This document shows positions 10,284 through 22,838 of a stretch of 64,000 nt of DNA, piece by piece (within the stretch, counting starts at the first letter, position 1; each line of letters begins with the position of its first letter). The notes beneath the pieces are model-generated. The model saw only the letters and a list, made by a program, of their open reading frames with translations, did not search any database and had not been told where the DNA came from. A program made the translations under genes and the position numbers. The stretch spans positions 7,627,501 to 7,691,500 of the forward strand of contig NW_027478166.1 of NCBI RefSeq assembly GCF_051020975.1, written 5' to 3'. This DNA comes from Osmia lignaria lignaria. Lineage: Eukaryota > Arthropoda > Insecta > Hymenoptera > Megachilidae.

Positions 10284-11893
10284 GATCAGAGGCGTAGTTC
10301 TCGAGATATATCAAGATATTTAAAAGTTCCGAAGCCGCACCAACATAATAGAGATACAGAAACACCGTGGCCCCTTTCTTTCAGATAACTATGCACTATT
10401 GCGAGCTGCAAATGCCACTTCCAGCTTAGCTGTGCAGAAGAAGAACAACAAGAAGAAGAAATATCTCGAAATATGTCCGTCAGGCCCCTTACCATGAGAT
10501 AAATCTGCAAATATCTCGGAAACGAAGCGAGCTATGGCAAAATGTTAAGAGACCTTTTTTGTAGAGAATTAAGTTTCCTACTTTTTATCTTCTATGATAT
10601 TTTCTGATCAGATTCGTAGTTCTCGAGATATATCAAGATATTTAAAAGTTCCGAAGCCGCACCAACATAATAGAGATACAGAAACACCGTGGCCCCTCTC
10701 TTTGAGATAACTCTGCACAATTGCGAGCTGCAAATGCCACTTCCAGCTAAGCTGTGCAGAAGAAGAACAACAAGAAGAAGAAATATCTCGAAATATGTCA
10801 GTCAGGCCCCTTCCCTTGAGATAAATCGGCAAGTATCTCGGAAAGGAAGCGAGCTATGGCAAAATGTTAAGAGACCTTTTTTGTAGACAATTATGTTTCC
10901 TACAATTTATGTTCTATGATATTTTTTGATCAGATGCGTAGTTCTCGAGATATATCAAGATATTTAAAAGTTCCGAAGCCGCACCAACATAATAGAGATA
11001 CAGAAACACCGTGGCCCCTCTCTTTGAGATAACTCTGCACTATTGCGAGCTGCAAATGCCACGTCCAGTTTAGCTGTGCAGAAGAAGAACAACAAGAAGA
11101 AGAAATATCTCGAAATATGTCCGTCAGGCCCCTTCCCTTGAGATAAATCTGCAAATATCTCGGAAACGAAGCGAGCTATGGCAAAATGTTAAGAGACCTT
11201 TTTTGTAGAGAATTATGTTTCCTACTTTTTATGTTCTATGATATTTTTTGATCAGACGCGTAGTTCTCGAGATATATCACGATATTTAAAAGTTCCGAAG
11301 CCGCACCAACATAATAGAGATACAGAAACACCGTGGCCCCTTTCTTTGAGATAACTCTGCACTATTGCGAGCTGCAAATGCCACTTCCAGCTTAGCTGTG
11401 CAGAAGAAGAACAACAAGAAGAAGAAATATCTCGAAATATGTCCGTCAGGCCCCTTACCTTGAGATAAATCTGCAAATATCTCGGAAACGAAGCGAGCTA
11501 TGGCAAAATGTTAAGAGACCTTTTTTGTAGAGAATTAAGTTTCCTACTTTTTATCTTCTATGATATTTTCTGATCAGATGCGTAGTTCTCGAGATATATC
11601 AAGATATTTAAAAGTTCCGAAGCCGCACCAACATAATAGAGATACAGAAACACCGTGGCCCCTCTCTTTGAGATAACTCTGCACTATTGCGAGCTGGAAA
11701 TGCCACTTCCAGTTTAGCTGTGCAGAAGAAGAACAACAAGAAGAAGAAATATCTCGAAATATGTCCGTCAGGACCCTTCCCTTGAGATAAATCTGCAAAT
11801 ATCTCGGAAACGAAGCGAGCTATTGCAAAACGTTAAGAGACCTTTTTTGTAGAGAATTAAGTTTCCTACTTTTTATATTCTATGATATTTTTT
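10284..11893. repeat. Five-monomer version a-b-c-d-e (1610 bp)
   Basis: Repeats a to e of the preceding block with its diagnostic bases. Monomer f is missing at the end as a separate unit, because its left part is fused onto the next a monomer at 11894. Confidence 0.85.
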
Positions 11894-12215
11894 GATCAGA
11901 TGCGTAGTTCTCGAGATATATCAAGATATTTAAAAGCTCCGAAGCTGCACCAACATAATAGAGGTAGAGAAACACCGTGGCCCCTTTCTTTGAGATAACT
12001 CTGCACTATTGCGAGCTGCAAATGCCACTTCCAGCTTAGCTGTGCAGAAGAAGAACAACAAGAAGAAGAAATATCTCGAAATATGTCCGTCAGGCCCCTT
12101 ACCATGAGATAAATCTGCAAATATCTCGGAAACGAAGCGAGCTATGGCAAAATGTTAAGAGACCTTTTTTGTAGAGAATTAAGTTTCCTACTTTTTATCT
12201 TCTATGATATTTTCT
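11894..12215. repeat. Chimeric monomer f/a
   Basis: The left part carries f markers (AAAGCTCCGAAGCTGC, GGTAGAGAAAC and CTCTGCAC at 12001). The right part carries a markers (GCTGTGCAG at 12043 instead of GCTGAGAAG, then CCTTACCATGAG). The switch lies between 12001 and 12043 and keeps the 322-bp length exactly. Confidence 0.88.
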
Positions 12216-13503
12216 GATCAGATTCGTAGTTCTCGAGATATATCAAGATATTTAAAAGTTCCGAAGCCGCACCAACATAATAGAGATACAGAAACACCGT
12301 GGCCCCTCTCTTTGAGATAACTCTGCACAATTGCGAGCTGCAAATGCCACTTCCAGCTAAGCTGTGCAGAAGAAGAACAACAAGAAGAAGATATATCTCG
12401 AAATATGTCAGTCAGGCCCCTTCCCTTGAGATAAATCGGCAAGTATCTCGGAAAGGAAGCGAGCTATGGCAAAATGTTAAGAGACCTTTTTTGTAGACAA
12501 TTATGTTTCCTACAATTTATGTTCTATGATATTTTTTGATCAGATGCGTAGTTCTCGAGATATATCAAGATATTTAAAAGTTCCGAAGCCGCACCAACAT
12601 AATAGAGATACAGAAACACCGTGGCCCCTCTCTTTGAGATAACTCTGCACTATTGCGAGCTGCAAATGCCACGTCCAGTTTAGCTGTGCAGAAGAAGAAC
12701 AACAAGAAGAAGAAATATCTCGAAATATGTCCGTCAGGCCCCTTCCCTTGAGATAAATCTGCAAATATCTCGGAAACGAAGCGAGCTATGGCAAAATGTT
12801 AAGAGACCTTTTTTGTAGAGAATTATGTTTCCTACTTTTTATGTTCTATGATATTTTTTGATCAGACGCGTAGTTCTCGAGATATATCACGATATTTAAA
12901 AGTTCCGAAGCCGCACCAACATAATAGAGATACAGAAACACCGTGGCCCCTTTCTTTGAGATAACTCTGCACTATTGCGAGCTGCAAATGCCACTTCCAG
13001 CTTAGCTGTGCAGAAGAAGAACAACAAGAAGAAGAAATATCTCGAAATATGTCCGTCAGGCCCCTTACCTTGAGATAAATCTGCAAATATCTCGGAAACG
13101 AAGCGAGCTATGGCAAAATGTTAAGAGACCTTTTTTGTAGAGAATTAAGTTTCCTACTTTTTATCTTCTATGATATTTTCTGATCAGATGCGTAGTTCTC
13201 GAGATATATCAAGATATTTAAAAGTTCCGAAGCCGCACCAACATAATAGAGATACAGAAACACCGTGGCCCCTCTCTTTGAGATAACTCTGCACTATTGC
13301 GAGCTGGAAATGCCACTTCCAGTTTAGCTGTGCAGAAGAAGAACAACAAGAAGAAGAAATATCTCGAAATATGTCCGTCAGGACCCTTCCCTTGAGATAA
13401 ATCTGCAAATATCTCGGAAACGAAGCGAGCTATTGCAAAACGTTAAGAGACCTTTTTTGTAGAGAATTAAGTTTCCTACTTTTTATATTCTATGATATTT
13501 TTT
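11894..13503. repeat. Five-monomer version (f/a)-b-c-d-e
   Basis: Starts with the chimeric monomer and continues b, c, d, e as before. The b monomer has GAAGATATATC near 12388 in place of GAAGAAATATC, a private change. Confidence 0.85.
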
Positions 13504-13824
13504 GATCAGATGCGTAGTTCTCGAGATATATCAAGATATTTAAAAGCTCCGAAGCTGCACCAACATAATAGAGGTAGAGAAACACCGTGGCCCCTTTCTT
13601 TGAGATAACTCTGCACTATTGCGAGCTGCAAATGCCACTTCCAGCTTAGCTGAGAAGAAGAAGAACAACAAGAAGAAGAAATATCTCGAAATATGTCCGT
13701 CGGCCCCTTCCCTTGAGATAAATCTGCAAATATCTCGGAAACGAAGCGAGCTATGGCAAAATGTTAAGAGACCTTTTTTGTAGAGAATTCAGTTTCCTAC
13801 TTTTTATGCTCTATGATATTTTTC
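13504..13824. repeat. Second intact f monomer (321 bp)
   Basis: Shares the f markers with 9963-10283: AAAGCTCC, GGTAGAGAAAC, GCTGAGAAG, the one-base deletion GTCGGCC, GAATTCAGTTTCC and TTTTTCGATCAGAGGCG at the junction to the next monomer. After this the a-f series stops. Confidence 0.85.
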
Positions 13825-15756
13825 GATCAGAGGCGTAGTTCTCGAGATATATCAAGATATTTAAAAGTTCCGAAGCCGCACCAACATAATAGAGGTACAG
13901 AAACACCGTGGCCCCTTTCTTTGAGATAACTCTGCACTATTGCGCGCTGCAAATGCCACTTCCAGCTTAGCTGTGCAGAAGAAGAACAACAAGAATAAGA
14001 AATATTTCGAAATATGTCCGTCAGGCCCCTTCCCTTGAGATAAATCCGCAAATATCTCGGAAACGAAGCGAGCTACGGCAAAATGTTAAGAGACCTTTTT
14101 TGTAGAAAATTATGTTTCCTACAATTTATGTTCTATGATATTTTTTGAACAGATGCGTAGTTCTCGAGATATATCAAGATATTTAAAAGTTCCGAAGCCG
14201 CACCAACATAATAGAGATACAGAAACACCGTGGCCCCTTTCTTTCAGATAGCTATGCACTATTGCGAGCTGCAAATGCCACTTCCAGCTTAGCTGTGCAG
14301 AAGAGGAACAACAAGAAGAAGAAATATCTCGAAATATGTCCGTCAGGCCCCTTCCCTTGAGATAAATCTGCAAATATCTCGGAAACGAAGCGAGCTATGG
14401 CAAAATGTTAAGAGACCTTTTTTGTAGCGAATTGAGTTTCCTACTTTTTATGTTCTATGATATTTTTTGATCAGACGCGTAGTTCTCGAGATATATCAAG
14501 ATATTTAAAAGTTCCGAAGCCGCACCAACATAATAGAGATACAGAAACACCGTGGCTCCTTTCTTTGAGATAACTCTGCACTATTGCGACCTGGAAATGC
14601 CACTTCCAGTTTAGCTGTGCAGAAGAAGAACAACAAGAAGAAGAAATATCTCGAAATATGTCCGTTAGGCCCGTTCCCTTGAGATAAATCTGCAAATATC
14701 TCGGAAACGAAGAGAGCTATGGCAAAATGATAAGAGACCTTTTTTGTAGAGAATTAAGTTGCCTACTTTTTATGTTCTATGATATTTTTTGATCAGATGC
14801 ATAGTTTTCGAGATATATCGAGATATTTAAAAGTTCCGAAGCCGCACCAACATAATAGAGATACAGAAACACCGTGGCCCCTTTCTTTGAGATAACTCTG
14901 CACTAGTGCGAGCCGCAAATGCCACTTCCAGCTTAGCTGTGCAGAAGAAGAACAACAAGAAGAAGAAATATCTCGAAATATGTCCGTCAGGCCCCTTCCC
15001 TTGAGATAAATCTTCAAATATCTCGGAAACGAAGCGAGCTATTGCAAAATGTTAAGAGACCTTTTTTGTAGAGAATTAAGTTTCCTACTTTTTATGTTCT
15101 ATGATATTTTTTGATCAGATGCGTAGTTCTCGAGATATATCAAGATATTTAAAAGTTCCGAAGCCGCACCAACATAATAGAGATACAGAAACACCGTGGC
15201 CCCTTTCTTTCAGATAGCTATGCACTATTGCGAGCTGCAAATGCCACTTCCAGCTTAGCTGTGCAGAAGAAGAACAACAAGAAGAAGAAATATCTCGAAA
15301 TATGTCCGTCAGGCCCCTTACCTTGAGATAAATCTGCAAATATCTCGGAAACGAAGCGAGCTATGGCAAAATGTTAAGAGACCTTTTTTGTAGAGAATTA
15401 AGTTTCCTACTTTTTATCTTCTATGATATTTTCTGATCAGATGCGTAGTTCTCGAGATATATCAAGATATTTAAAAGTTAAGAAGCCGCACCAACATAAT
15501 AGAGATACAGAAACACCGTGGCCCCTTTCTTTGAGATAACTCTGCACTATTGCGAGCTGCAAATGCCACTTCCAGCTTAGCTGTGCAGAAGAAGAACAAC
15601 AAGAAGAAGAAATATCACGAAATATGTCCGTTAGGCCCCTTCCCTTGAGATAAATCTGCAAATATCTCGGAAACGAAGCGAGCTATGGCAAAATGTTAAG
15701 AGACCTTTTTTGTAGCGAATTAAGTTTCCTACTTTTTATGTTGTATGATATTTTTT
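13825..15756. repeat. Irregular satellite monomers
   Basis: Six monomers of mixed type. They include the first N type (GTGGCTCCTTTC with GCGACCTGG, 14469), an R-like type (CACTAGTGCGAGCCGC, 14791) and the first full V type (CTTTCAGATAGCTATGCA, 15113). The unit at 14147 starts GAACAG. Several of these types become regular parts of the large HORs after 22 kb. Confidence 0.75.
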
Positions 15757-18331
15757 GATCAGATGCGTAGTTCTCGAGATATATCAAGATATTTAAAAGT
15801 TCCGAAGCCGCACCAACATAATAGAGATACAGAAACACCGTGGCCCCTTTCTTTCAGATAGCTATGCACTATTGCGAGCTGCAAATGCCACTTCCAGCTT
15901 AGCTGTGCAGAAGAAGAACAACAAGAAGAAGAAATATCTCGAAATATGTCCGTCAGGCCCCTTACCTTGAGATAAATCTGCAAATATCTCGGAAACGAAG
16001 CGAGCTATGGCAAAATGTTAAGAGATCTTTTTTGTAGAGAATTAAGTTTCCTACTTTTTATCTTCTATGATATTTTCTGATCAGATGCGTGGTTCTCGAG
16101 ATATATCGAGATATTTAAAAGTTCCGAAGCCGCACCAACATAATAGAGATACAGAAACACCGTGGCCCCTCTCTTTGAGATAACTCTGCACAATTGCGAG
16201 CTGCAAATGCCACTTCCAGCTTAGCTGTGCAGAAGAGGAACAACAAGAAGAAGAAATATCTCGAAATATGTCCGTCAGGCCCCTTCCCTTGAGATAAATC
16301 TGCAAATATCTCGGAAACGAAGCGAGCTATGGCAAAATGTTAAGAGACCTTTTTTGTAGCGAATTAAGTTTCCTACTTTTTATGTTCTATGATATTTTTT
16401 GATCAGACGCGTAGTTCTCGAGATATATCAAGATATTTAAAAGTTCCGAAGCCGCACCAACATAATAGAGATACAGAAACACCGTGGCCCCTTTCTTTGA
16501 GATAACTCTGCACTATTGCGAGCTGCAAATGCCACTTCCAGCTTAGCTGTGCAGAAGAAGAACAACAAGAAGAAGAAATAGCTCGAAATATGTCCGTCAG
16601 GCCAGTTCCTTTGAGCTGAATCTGCAAATATCTCGGAAACGAAGCGAGCTATAGCAAAATGTTAAGAGACGTTTTTTGTAGAGAATTATGTTTCCTACAA
16701 TTTATGTTCTATGATATTTTTTGAACAGATGCGTAGTTCTCGAGATATATCAAGATATTTAAAAGTTCCGAAGCCGCACCAACATAATAGAGATACAGAA
16801 ACACCGTGGCCCCTTTCTTTAAGATAGCTATGCACTATTGCGAGCTGCAAATGCCACTTCCAGCTTAGCTGTGCAGAAGAAGAACAACAAGAAGAAGAAA
16901 TATCTCGAAATATGTCCGTCAGGCCCCTTACCTTGAGATAAATCTGCAAATATCTCGGAAACGAAGCGAGCTATGGCAAAATGTTAAGAGACCTTTTTTG
17001 TAGAGAATTAAGTTTCCTACTTTTTATCTTCTATGATATTTTCTGATCAGATGCGTAGTTCTCGAGATATATCAAGATATTTAAAAGTTCCGAAGCCGCA
17101 CCAACATAATAGAGATACAGAAACACCGTGGCCCCTCTCTTTGAGATAACTCTGCACAATTGCGAGCTGCAAATGCCACTTCCAGCTTAGCTGTGCAGAA
17201 GAGGAACAACAAGAAGAAGAAATATCTCGAAATATGTCCGTCAGGCCCCTTCCCTTGAGATAAATCTGCAAATATCTCGGAAACGAAGCGAGCTATGGCA
17301 AAATGTTAAGAGACCTTTTTGTAGCGAATTAAGTTTCCTACTTTTTATGTTCTATGATATTTTTTGATCAGACGCGTAGTTCTCGAGATATATCAAGATA
17401 TTTAAAAGTTCCGAAGCCGCACCAACATAATAGAGATACAGAAACACCGTGGCCCCTTTCTTTGAGATAACTCTGCACTATTGCGAGCTGCAAATGCCAC
17501 TTCCAGCTTAGCTGTGCAGAAGAAGAACAACAAGAAGAAGAAATAGCTCGAAATATGTCCGTCAGGCCAGTTCCTTTGAGCTGAATCTGCAAATATCTCG
17601 GAAACGAAGCGAGCTATAGCAAAATGTTAAGAGACCTTTTTTGTAGAGAATTATGTTTCCTACAATTTATGTTCTATGATATTTTTTGAACAGATGCGTA
17701 GTTCTCGAGATATATCCAGATATTTAAAAGTTCCGAAGCCGCACCAACATAATAGAGATACAGAAACACCGTGGCCCCTTTCTTTCAGATAGCTATGCAC
17801 TATTGCGAGCTGCAAATGCCACTTCCAGCTTAGCTGTGCAGAAGAAGAACAACAAGAAGAAGAAATATCTCGAAATATGTCCGTCAGGCCCCTTACCTTG
17901 AGATAAATCTGCAAATATCTCGGAAACGAAGCGAGCTATGGCAAAATGTTAAGAGACCTTTTTTGTAGAGAATTAAGTTTCCTACTTTTTATCTTCTATG
18001 ATATTTTCTGATCAGATGCGTAGTTCTCGAGATATATCAAGATATTTAAAAGTTCCGAAGCCGCACCAACATAATAGAGATACAGAAACACCGTGGCCCC
18101 TCTCTTTGAGATAACTCTGCACAATTGCGAGCTGCAAATGCCACTTCCAGCTTAGCTGTGCAGAAGAGGAACAACAAGAAGAAGAAATATCTCGAAATAT
18201 GTCCGTCAGGCCCCTTCCCTTGAGATAAATCTGCAAATATCTCGGAAACGAAGCGAGCTATGGCAAAATGTTAAGAGACCTTTTTTGTAGCGAATTAAGT
18301 TTCCTACTTTTTATGTTCTATGATATTTTTT
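15757..18331. repeat. Three-monomer higher-order repeat V-K-Q, two copies plus V-K
   Basis: V (GATAGCTATGCA), K (CCTCTCTTTGAG with CACAATTGCG) and Q (CAGTTCCTTTGAGCTGA) repeat as 15757-16722, 16723-17687 and 17688-18331. The steps are 966 and 965 bp. One K unit (17045-17365) is 321 bp because one T is missing from GACCTTTTTG. The Q units here also carry GAAATAGCTCG. Confidence 0.8.
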
Positions 18332-21300
18332 GATCAGACGCGTAGTTCTCGAGATATATCAAGATATTTAAAAGTTCCGAAGCCGCACCAACATAATAGA
18401 GATACAGAAACACCGTGGCCCCTTTCTTTGAGATAACTCTGCACTATTGCGAGCTGCAAATGCCACTTCCAGCTTAGCTGTGCAGAAGAAGAACAACAAG
18501 AAGAAGAAATATCTCGAAATATGTCCGTCAGGCCCCTTCCCTTGAGATATATCTGCAAATATCTCGGAAACGAAGCGAGCGATGGCAAAATGATAAGAGA
18601 CCTTTTTTGTAGAGAATTATGTTTCCTACAATTTATGTTCTATGGTATTTTTTGATCAGATGCGTAGTTCTCGAGGTATATCAAGATATTTAAAAGTTCC
18701 GAAGCCGCACCAACATAATAGAGATACAGAAACACCGTGGCCCCTTTCTTTGAGATAACTCTGCACTATTGCGAGCTGCAAATGCCACTTCCAGCTTAGC
18801 TGTGCAGAAGAAGAACAACAAGAAGAAGAAATATCTCGAAATATGTCCGTCAGGCCCCTTCCCTTGAGATAAATCTGCAAATATCTCGGAAACGAAGCGA
18901 GCTATTGCAAAATGTTAAGAGACCTTTTTTGTAGAGAATTGAGTTTCCTACTTTTTATGTTCTATGAAATTTTTTGATCAGATGCGTAGTTCTCGAGATA
19001 TATCAAGATATTTAAAAGTTGAGAAGCCGCACCAACATAATAGAGATACAGAAACACCGTGGCCCCTTTCTTTGAGATAACTCTGCACTATTGCGAGCTG
19101 CAAATGCCACTTCCAGCTTAGCTGTGCAGAAGAAGAACAACAAGAAGAAGAAATATCACGAAATATGTCCGTTAGGCCCCTTCCCTTGAGATAAATCTGC
19201 AAATATCTCGGAAACGAAGCGAGCTATGGCAAAATGTTAAGAGACCTTTTTTGTAGCGAATTAAGTTTCCTACTTTTTATGTTCTATGATATTTTTTGAT
19301 CAGATGCGTAGTTCTCGAGATATATCAAGATATTTAAAAGTTCCGAAGCCGCACCAACATAATAGAGATACAGAAACACCGTGGCCCCTTTCTTTCAGAT
19401 AGCTATGCACTATTGCGAGCTGCAAATGCCACTTCCAGCTTAGCTGTGCAGAAGAAGAACAACAAGAAGAAGAAATATCTCGAAATATGTCCGTCAGGCC
19501 CCTTACCTTGAGATAAATCTGCAAATATCTCGGAAACGAAGCGAGCTATGGCAAAATGTTAAGAGACCTTTTTTGTAGAGAATTAAGTTTCCTACTTTTT
19601 ATCTTCTATGATATTTTCTGATCAGATACGTAGTTCTCGAGATATATCAAGATATTTAAAAGTTCCGAAGCCGCACCAACATAATAGAGATACAGAAACA
19701 CCGTGGCCCCTCTCTTTGAGATAACTCTGCACAATTGCGAGCTGCAAATGCCACTTCCAGCTTAGCTGTGCAGAAGAGGAACAACAAGAGGAAGAAATAT
19801 CTCGAAATATGTCCGTCAGGCCCCTTCCCTTGAGATAAATCTGCAAATATCTCGGAAACGAAGCGAGCTATGGCAAAATGTTAAGAGACCTTTTTTGTAC
19901 AGAATTATGTTTCCTACTCTTTATGTTCTATGATATTTTTTGATCAGACGCGTAGTTCTCGAGATATATCAAGATATTTAAAAGTTCCGAAGCCGCACCA
20001 ACATAATAGAGATACAGAAACACCGTGGCCCCTCTCTTTGAGATAACTCTGCACTATTGCGAGCTGGAAATGCCACTTCCAGTTTAGCTGTGCAGAAGAA
20101 GAACAACAAGAAGAAGAAATATCTCGAAATATGTCCGTTAGGCCCCTTCCCTTGAGATAAATCTGCAAATATCTCGGAAACGAAGCGAGCTATGGCAAAA
20201 TGTTAACAGACTTTTTTGTAGAGAATTAAGTTTCCTACTTTTTATGTTCTATGATATTTTTTGATCAGACGCGTAGTTCTCGAGATATATCAAGATATTT
20301 AAAAGTTCCGAAGCCGCACCAACATAATAGAGATACAGAAACACCGTGGCCCCTTTCTTTGAGATAACTCTGCACTATTGCGAGCTGCAAATGCCACTTC
20401 CAGCTTAGCTGTGCAGAAGAAGAACAACAAGAAGAAGAAATATCTCGAAATATGTCCGTCAGGCCAGTTCCTTTGAGCTGAATCTGCAAATATCTCGGAA
20501 ACGAAGCGAGCTATGGCAAAATGTTAAGAGACGTTTTTTGTAGAGAATTATGTTTCCTACAATTTATGTTCTATGATATTTTTTGATCGGAAGCGTAGTT
20601 TTCGAGATATATCGAGATATTTAAAAGTTCCGAAGCCGCACCAACATAATAGAGATACAGAAACACCGTGGCCGCTTTCTTTGAGATAACTCTGCACTAT
20701 TGCGAGCTGCAAATGCCACTTCCAGCTTAGCTGTGCAGAAGAAGAACAACAAGAAGAAGAAATATCACCAAATATGTCCGTTAGGCCCCTTCCCTTGAGA
20801 TAAATCTGCAAATATCTCGGAAACGAAGCGAGCTATGGCAAAATGTTAAGAGATCTTTTTTGTAGGGAATTAAGTTTCCTACTTTTTATGTTCTATGATA
20901 TTTTTTGAACAGATGCGTAGTTCTCGAGATATATCAAGATATTTAAAAGTTCCGAAGCCGCACCAATCTAATAGAGATACAGAAACACCGTGGCCCCTTT
21001 CTTTGAGATAACTCTGCACTAGTGCGAGCCGCAAATGCCACTTCCAGCTTAGCTGTGCAGAAGAAGAACAACAAGAAGAAGAAATATCTCGAAATATGTC
21101 CGTCAGGCCCCTTTCCTTGAGATAAATCTGCAAATATCTCGGAAACGAAGCGAGCTATGGCAAAATGTTAAGAGACCTTTTTTGTAGAGAATTAAGTTTC
21201 CTACGTTTTATGTTCTATGATATTTTTTGATCAGATGCGTAGTTCTCGAGATATATCAAGATATTTAAAAGTTCCGAAGCCGCACCAATCTAATAGAGAT

Positions 21301-22194
21301 ACAGAAACACCGTGGCCCCTTTCTTTGAGATAACTCTGCACTAGTGCGAGCCGCAAATGCCACTTCCAGCTTAGCTGTGCAGAAGAAGAACAACAAGAAG
21401 AAGAAATATCTCGAAATATGTCCGTCAGGCCCCTTCCCTTGAGATAAATCTGCAAATATCTCGGAAACGAAGAGAGCTATGGCAAAATGATGAGAGACCT
21501 TTTTTGTAGAGAATTAAGTTTTCTACTTTTTATGTTCTATGATATTTTTTGATCAGAAGCGCAGTTTTCGAGATATATCGAGATATTTAAAAGTTCCGAA
21601 GCCGCACCAACATAATAGAGATACAGAAACACCGTGGCCCCTTTCTTTGAGATAACTCTGCACTAGTGCGAGCCGCAAATGCCACTTCCAGCTTAGCTGT
21701 GCAGAAGAAGAACAACAAGAAGAAGAAATATCTCGAAATATGTCCGTCAGGCCCCTTCCCTTGAAATAAATCTGCAAATATCTCGGAAACGAAGCGAGCT
21801 ATTGCAAAATGTTAAGAGACCTTTTTTGTAGAGAATTGAGTTTCCTACTTTTTATGTTCTATGAAATTTTTTGATCAGATGCGTAGTTCTCGAGATATAT
21901 CAAGATATTTAAAAGTTAAGAAGCCGCACCAACATAATAGAGATACAGAAACACCGTGGCCCCTTTCTTTGAGATAACTCTGCACTATTGCGAGCTGCAA
22001 ATGCCACTTCCAGCTTAGCTGTGCAGAAGAAGAACAACAAGAAGAAGAAATATCACGAAATATGTCCGTTAGGCCCCTTCACTTGACATAAATCTGCAAA
22101 TATCTCGGAAACGAAGCGAGCTATGGCAAAATTTTAAGAGACCTTTTTTGTAGCGAATTAAGTTTCCTACTTTTTATGTTCTATGATATTTTTT
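18332..22194. repeat. Irregular satellite monomers
   Basis: Twelve monomers with no stable order. They include a V-K pair at 19298-19941, a 321-bp unit at 19942 (GACTTTTTTG), and neighbouring R-like units at 20907 and 21229 that share the private marker CACCAATCTAATAG. The unit at 21873 has F-type markers (AAAAGTTAAGAAGCC) with TTGACATAAATC. Confidence 0.75.
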
Positions 22195-22838
22195 GATCAG
22201 ATGCGTAGTTCTCGAGATATATCAAGATATTTAAAAGTTCCGAAGCCGCACCAACATAATAGAGATACAGAAACACCGTGGCCCCTTTCTTTCAGATAGC
22301 TATGCTCTATTGCGAGCTGCAAATGCCACTTCCAGCTTAGCTGTGCAGAAGAAGAACAACAAGAAGAAGAAATATCTCGAAATATGTCCGTCAGGCCCCT
22401 TACCTTGAGATAAATCTGCAAATATCTCGGAAACGAAGCGAGCTATTGCAAAATGTTAAGAGACCTTTTTTGTAGAGAATTGAGTTTCCTACTTTTTATG
22501 TTCTATGAAATTTTTTGATCAGATGCGTAGTTCTCGAGATATATCAAGATATTTAAAAGTTAAGAAGCCGCACCAACATAATAGAGATACAGAAACACCG
22601 TGGCCCCTTTCTTTGAGATAACTCTGCACTATTGCGAGCTGGAAATGCCACTTGCAGCTTAGCTGTGCAGAAGAAGAACAACAAGAAGAAGAAATATCAC
22701 GAAATATGTCCGTTAGGCCCCTTCCCTTGAGATAAATCTGCAAATATCTCGGAAACGAAGCGAGCTATGGCAAAATGTTAAGAGACCTTTTTTGTAGCGA
22801 ATTAAGTTTCCTACTTTTTATCTTGTATGATATTTTCT
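22195..22838. repeat. V-F monomer pair recurring at 35.4, 38.9 and 42.2 kb
   Basis: V (GATAGCTATGC) followed by F (AAAAGTTAAGAAGCC, GGAAATGCCACTTGCAGC, TATCACGAAAT, TTTGTAGCGAATTA, TATCTTGTATGATA). The same pair appears at 35397, 38939 and 42159. The distance from 22195 to 35397 is 13202 bp, exactly 41 x 322. Confidence 0.8.

Noticed and set aside
15620..15640. Telomere-type TTAGG repeats
   Set aside because: TTAGG occurs only once per monomer in the TCCGTTAGG variant and never in tandem.
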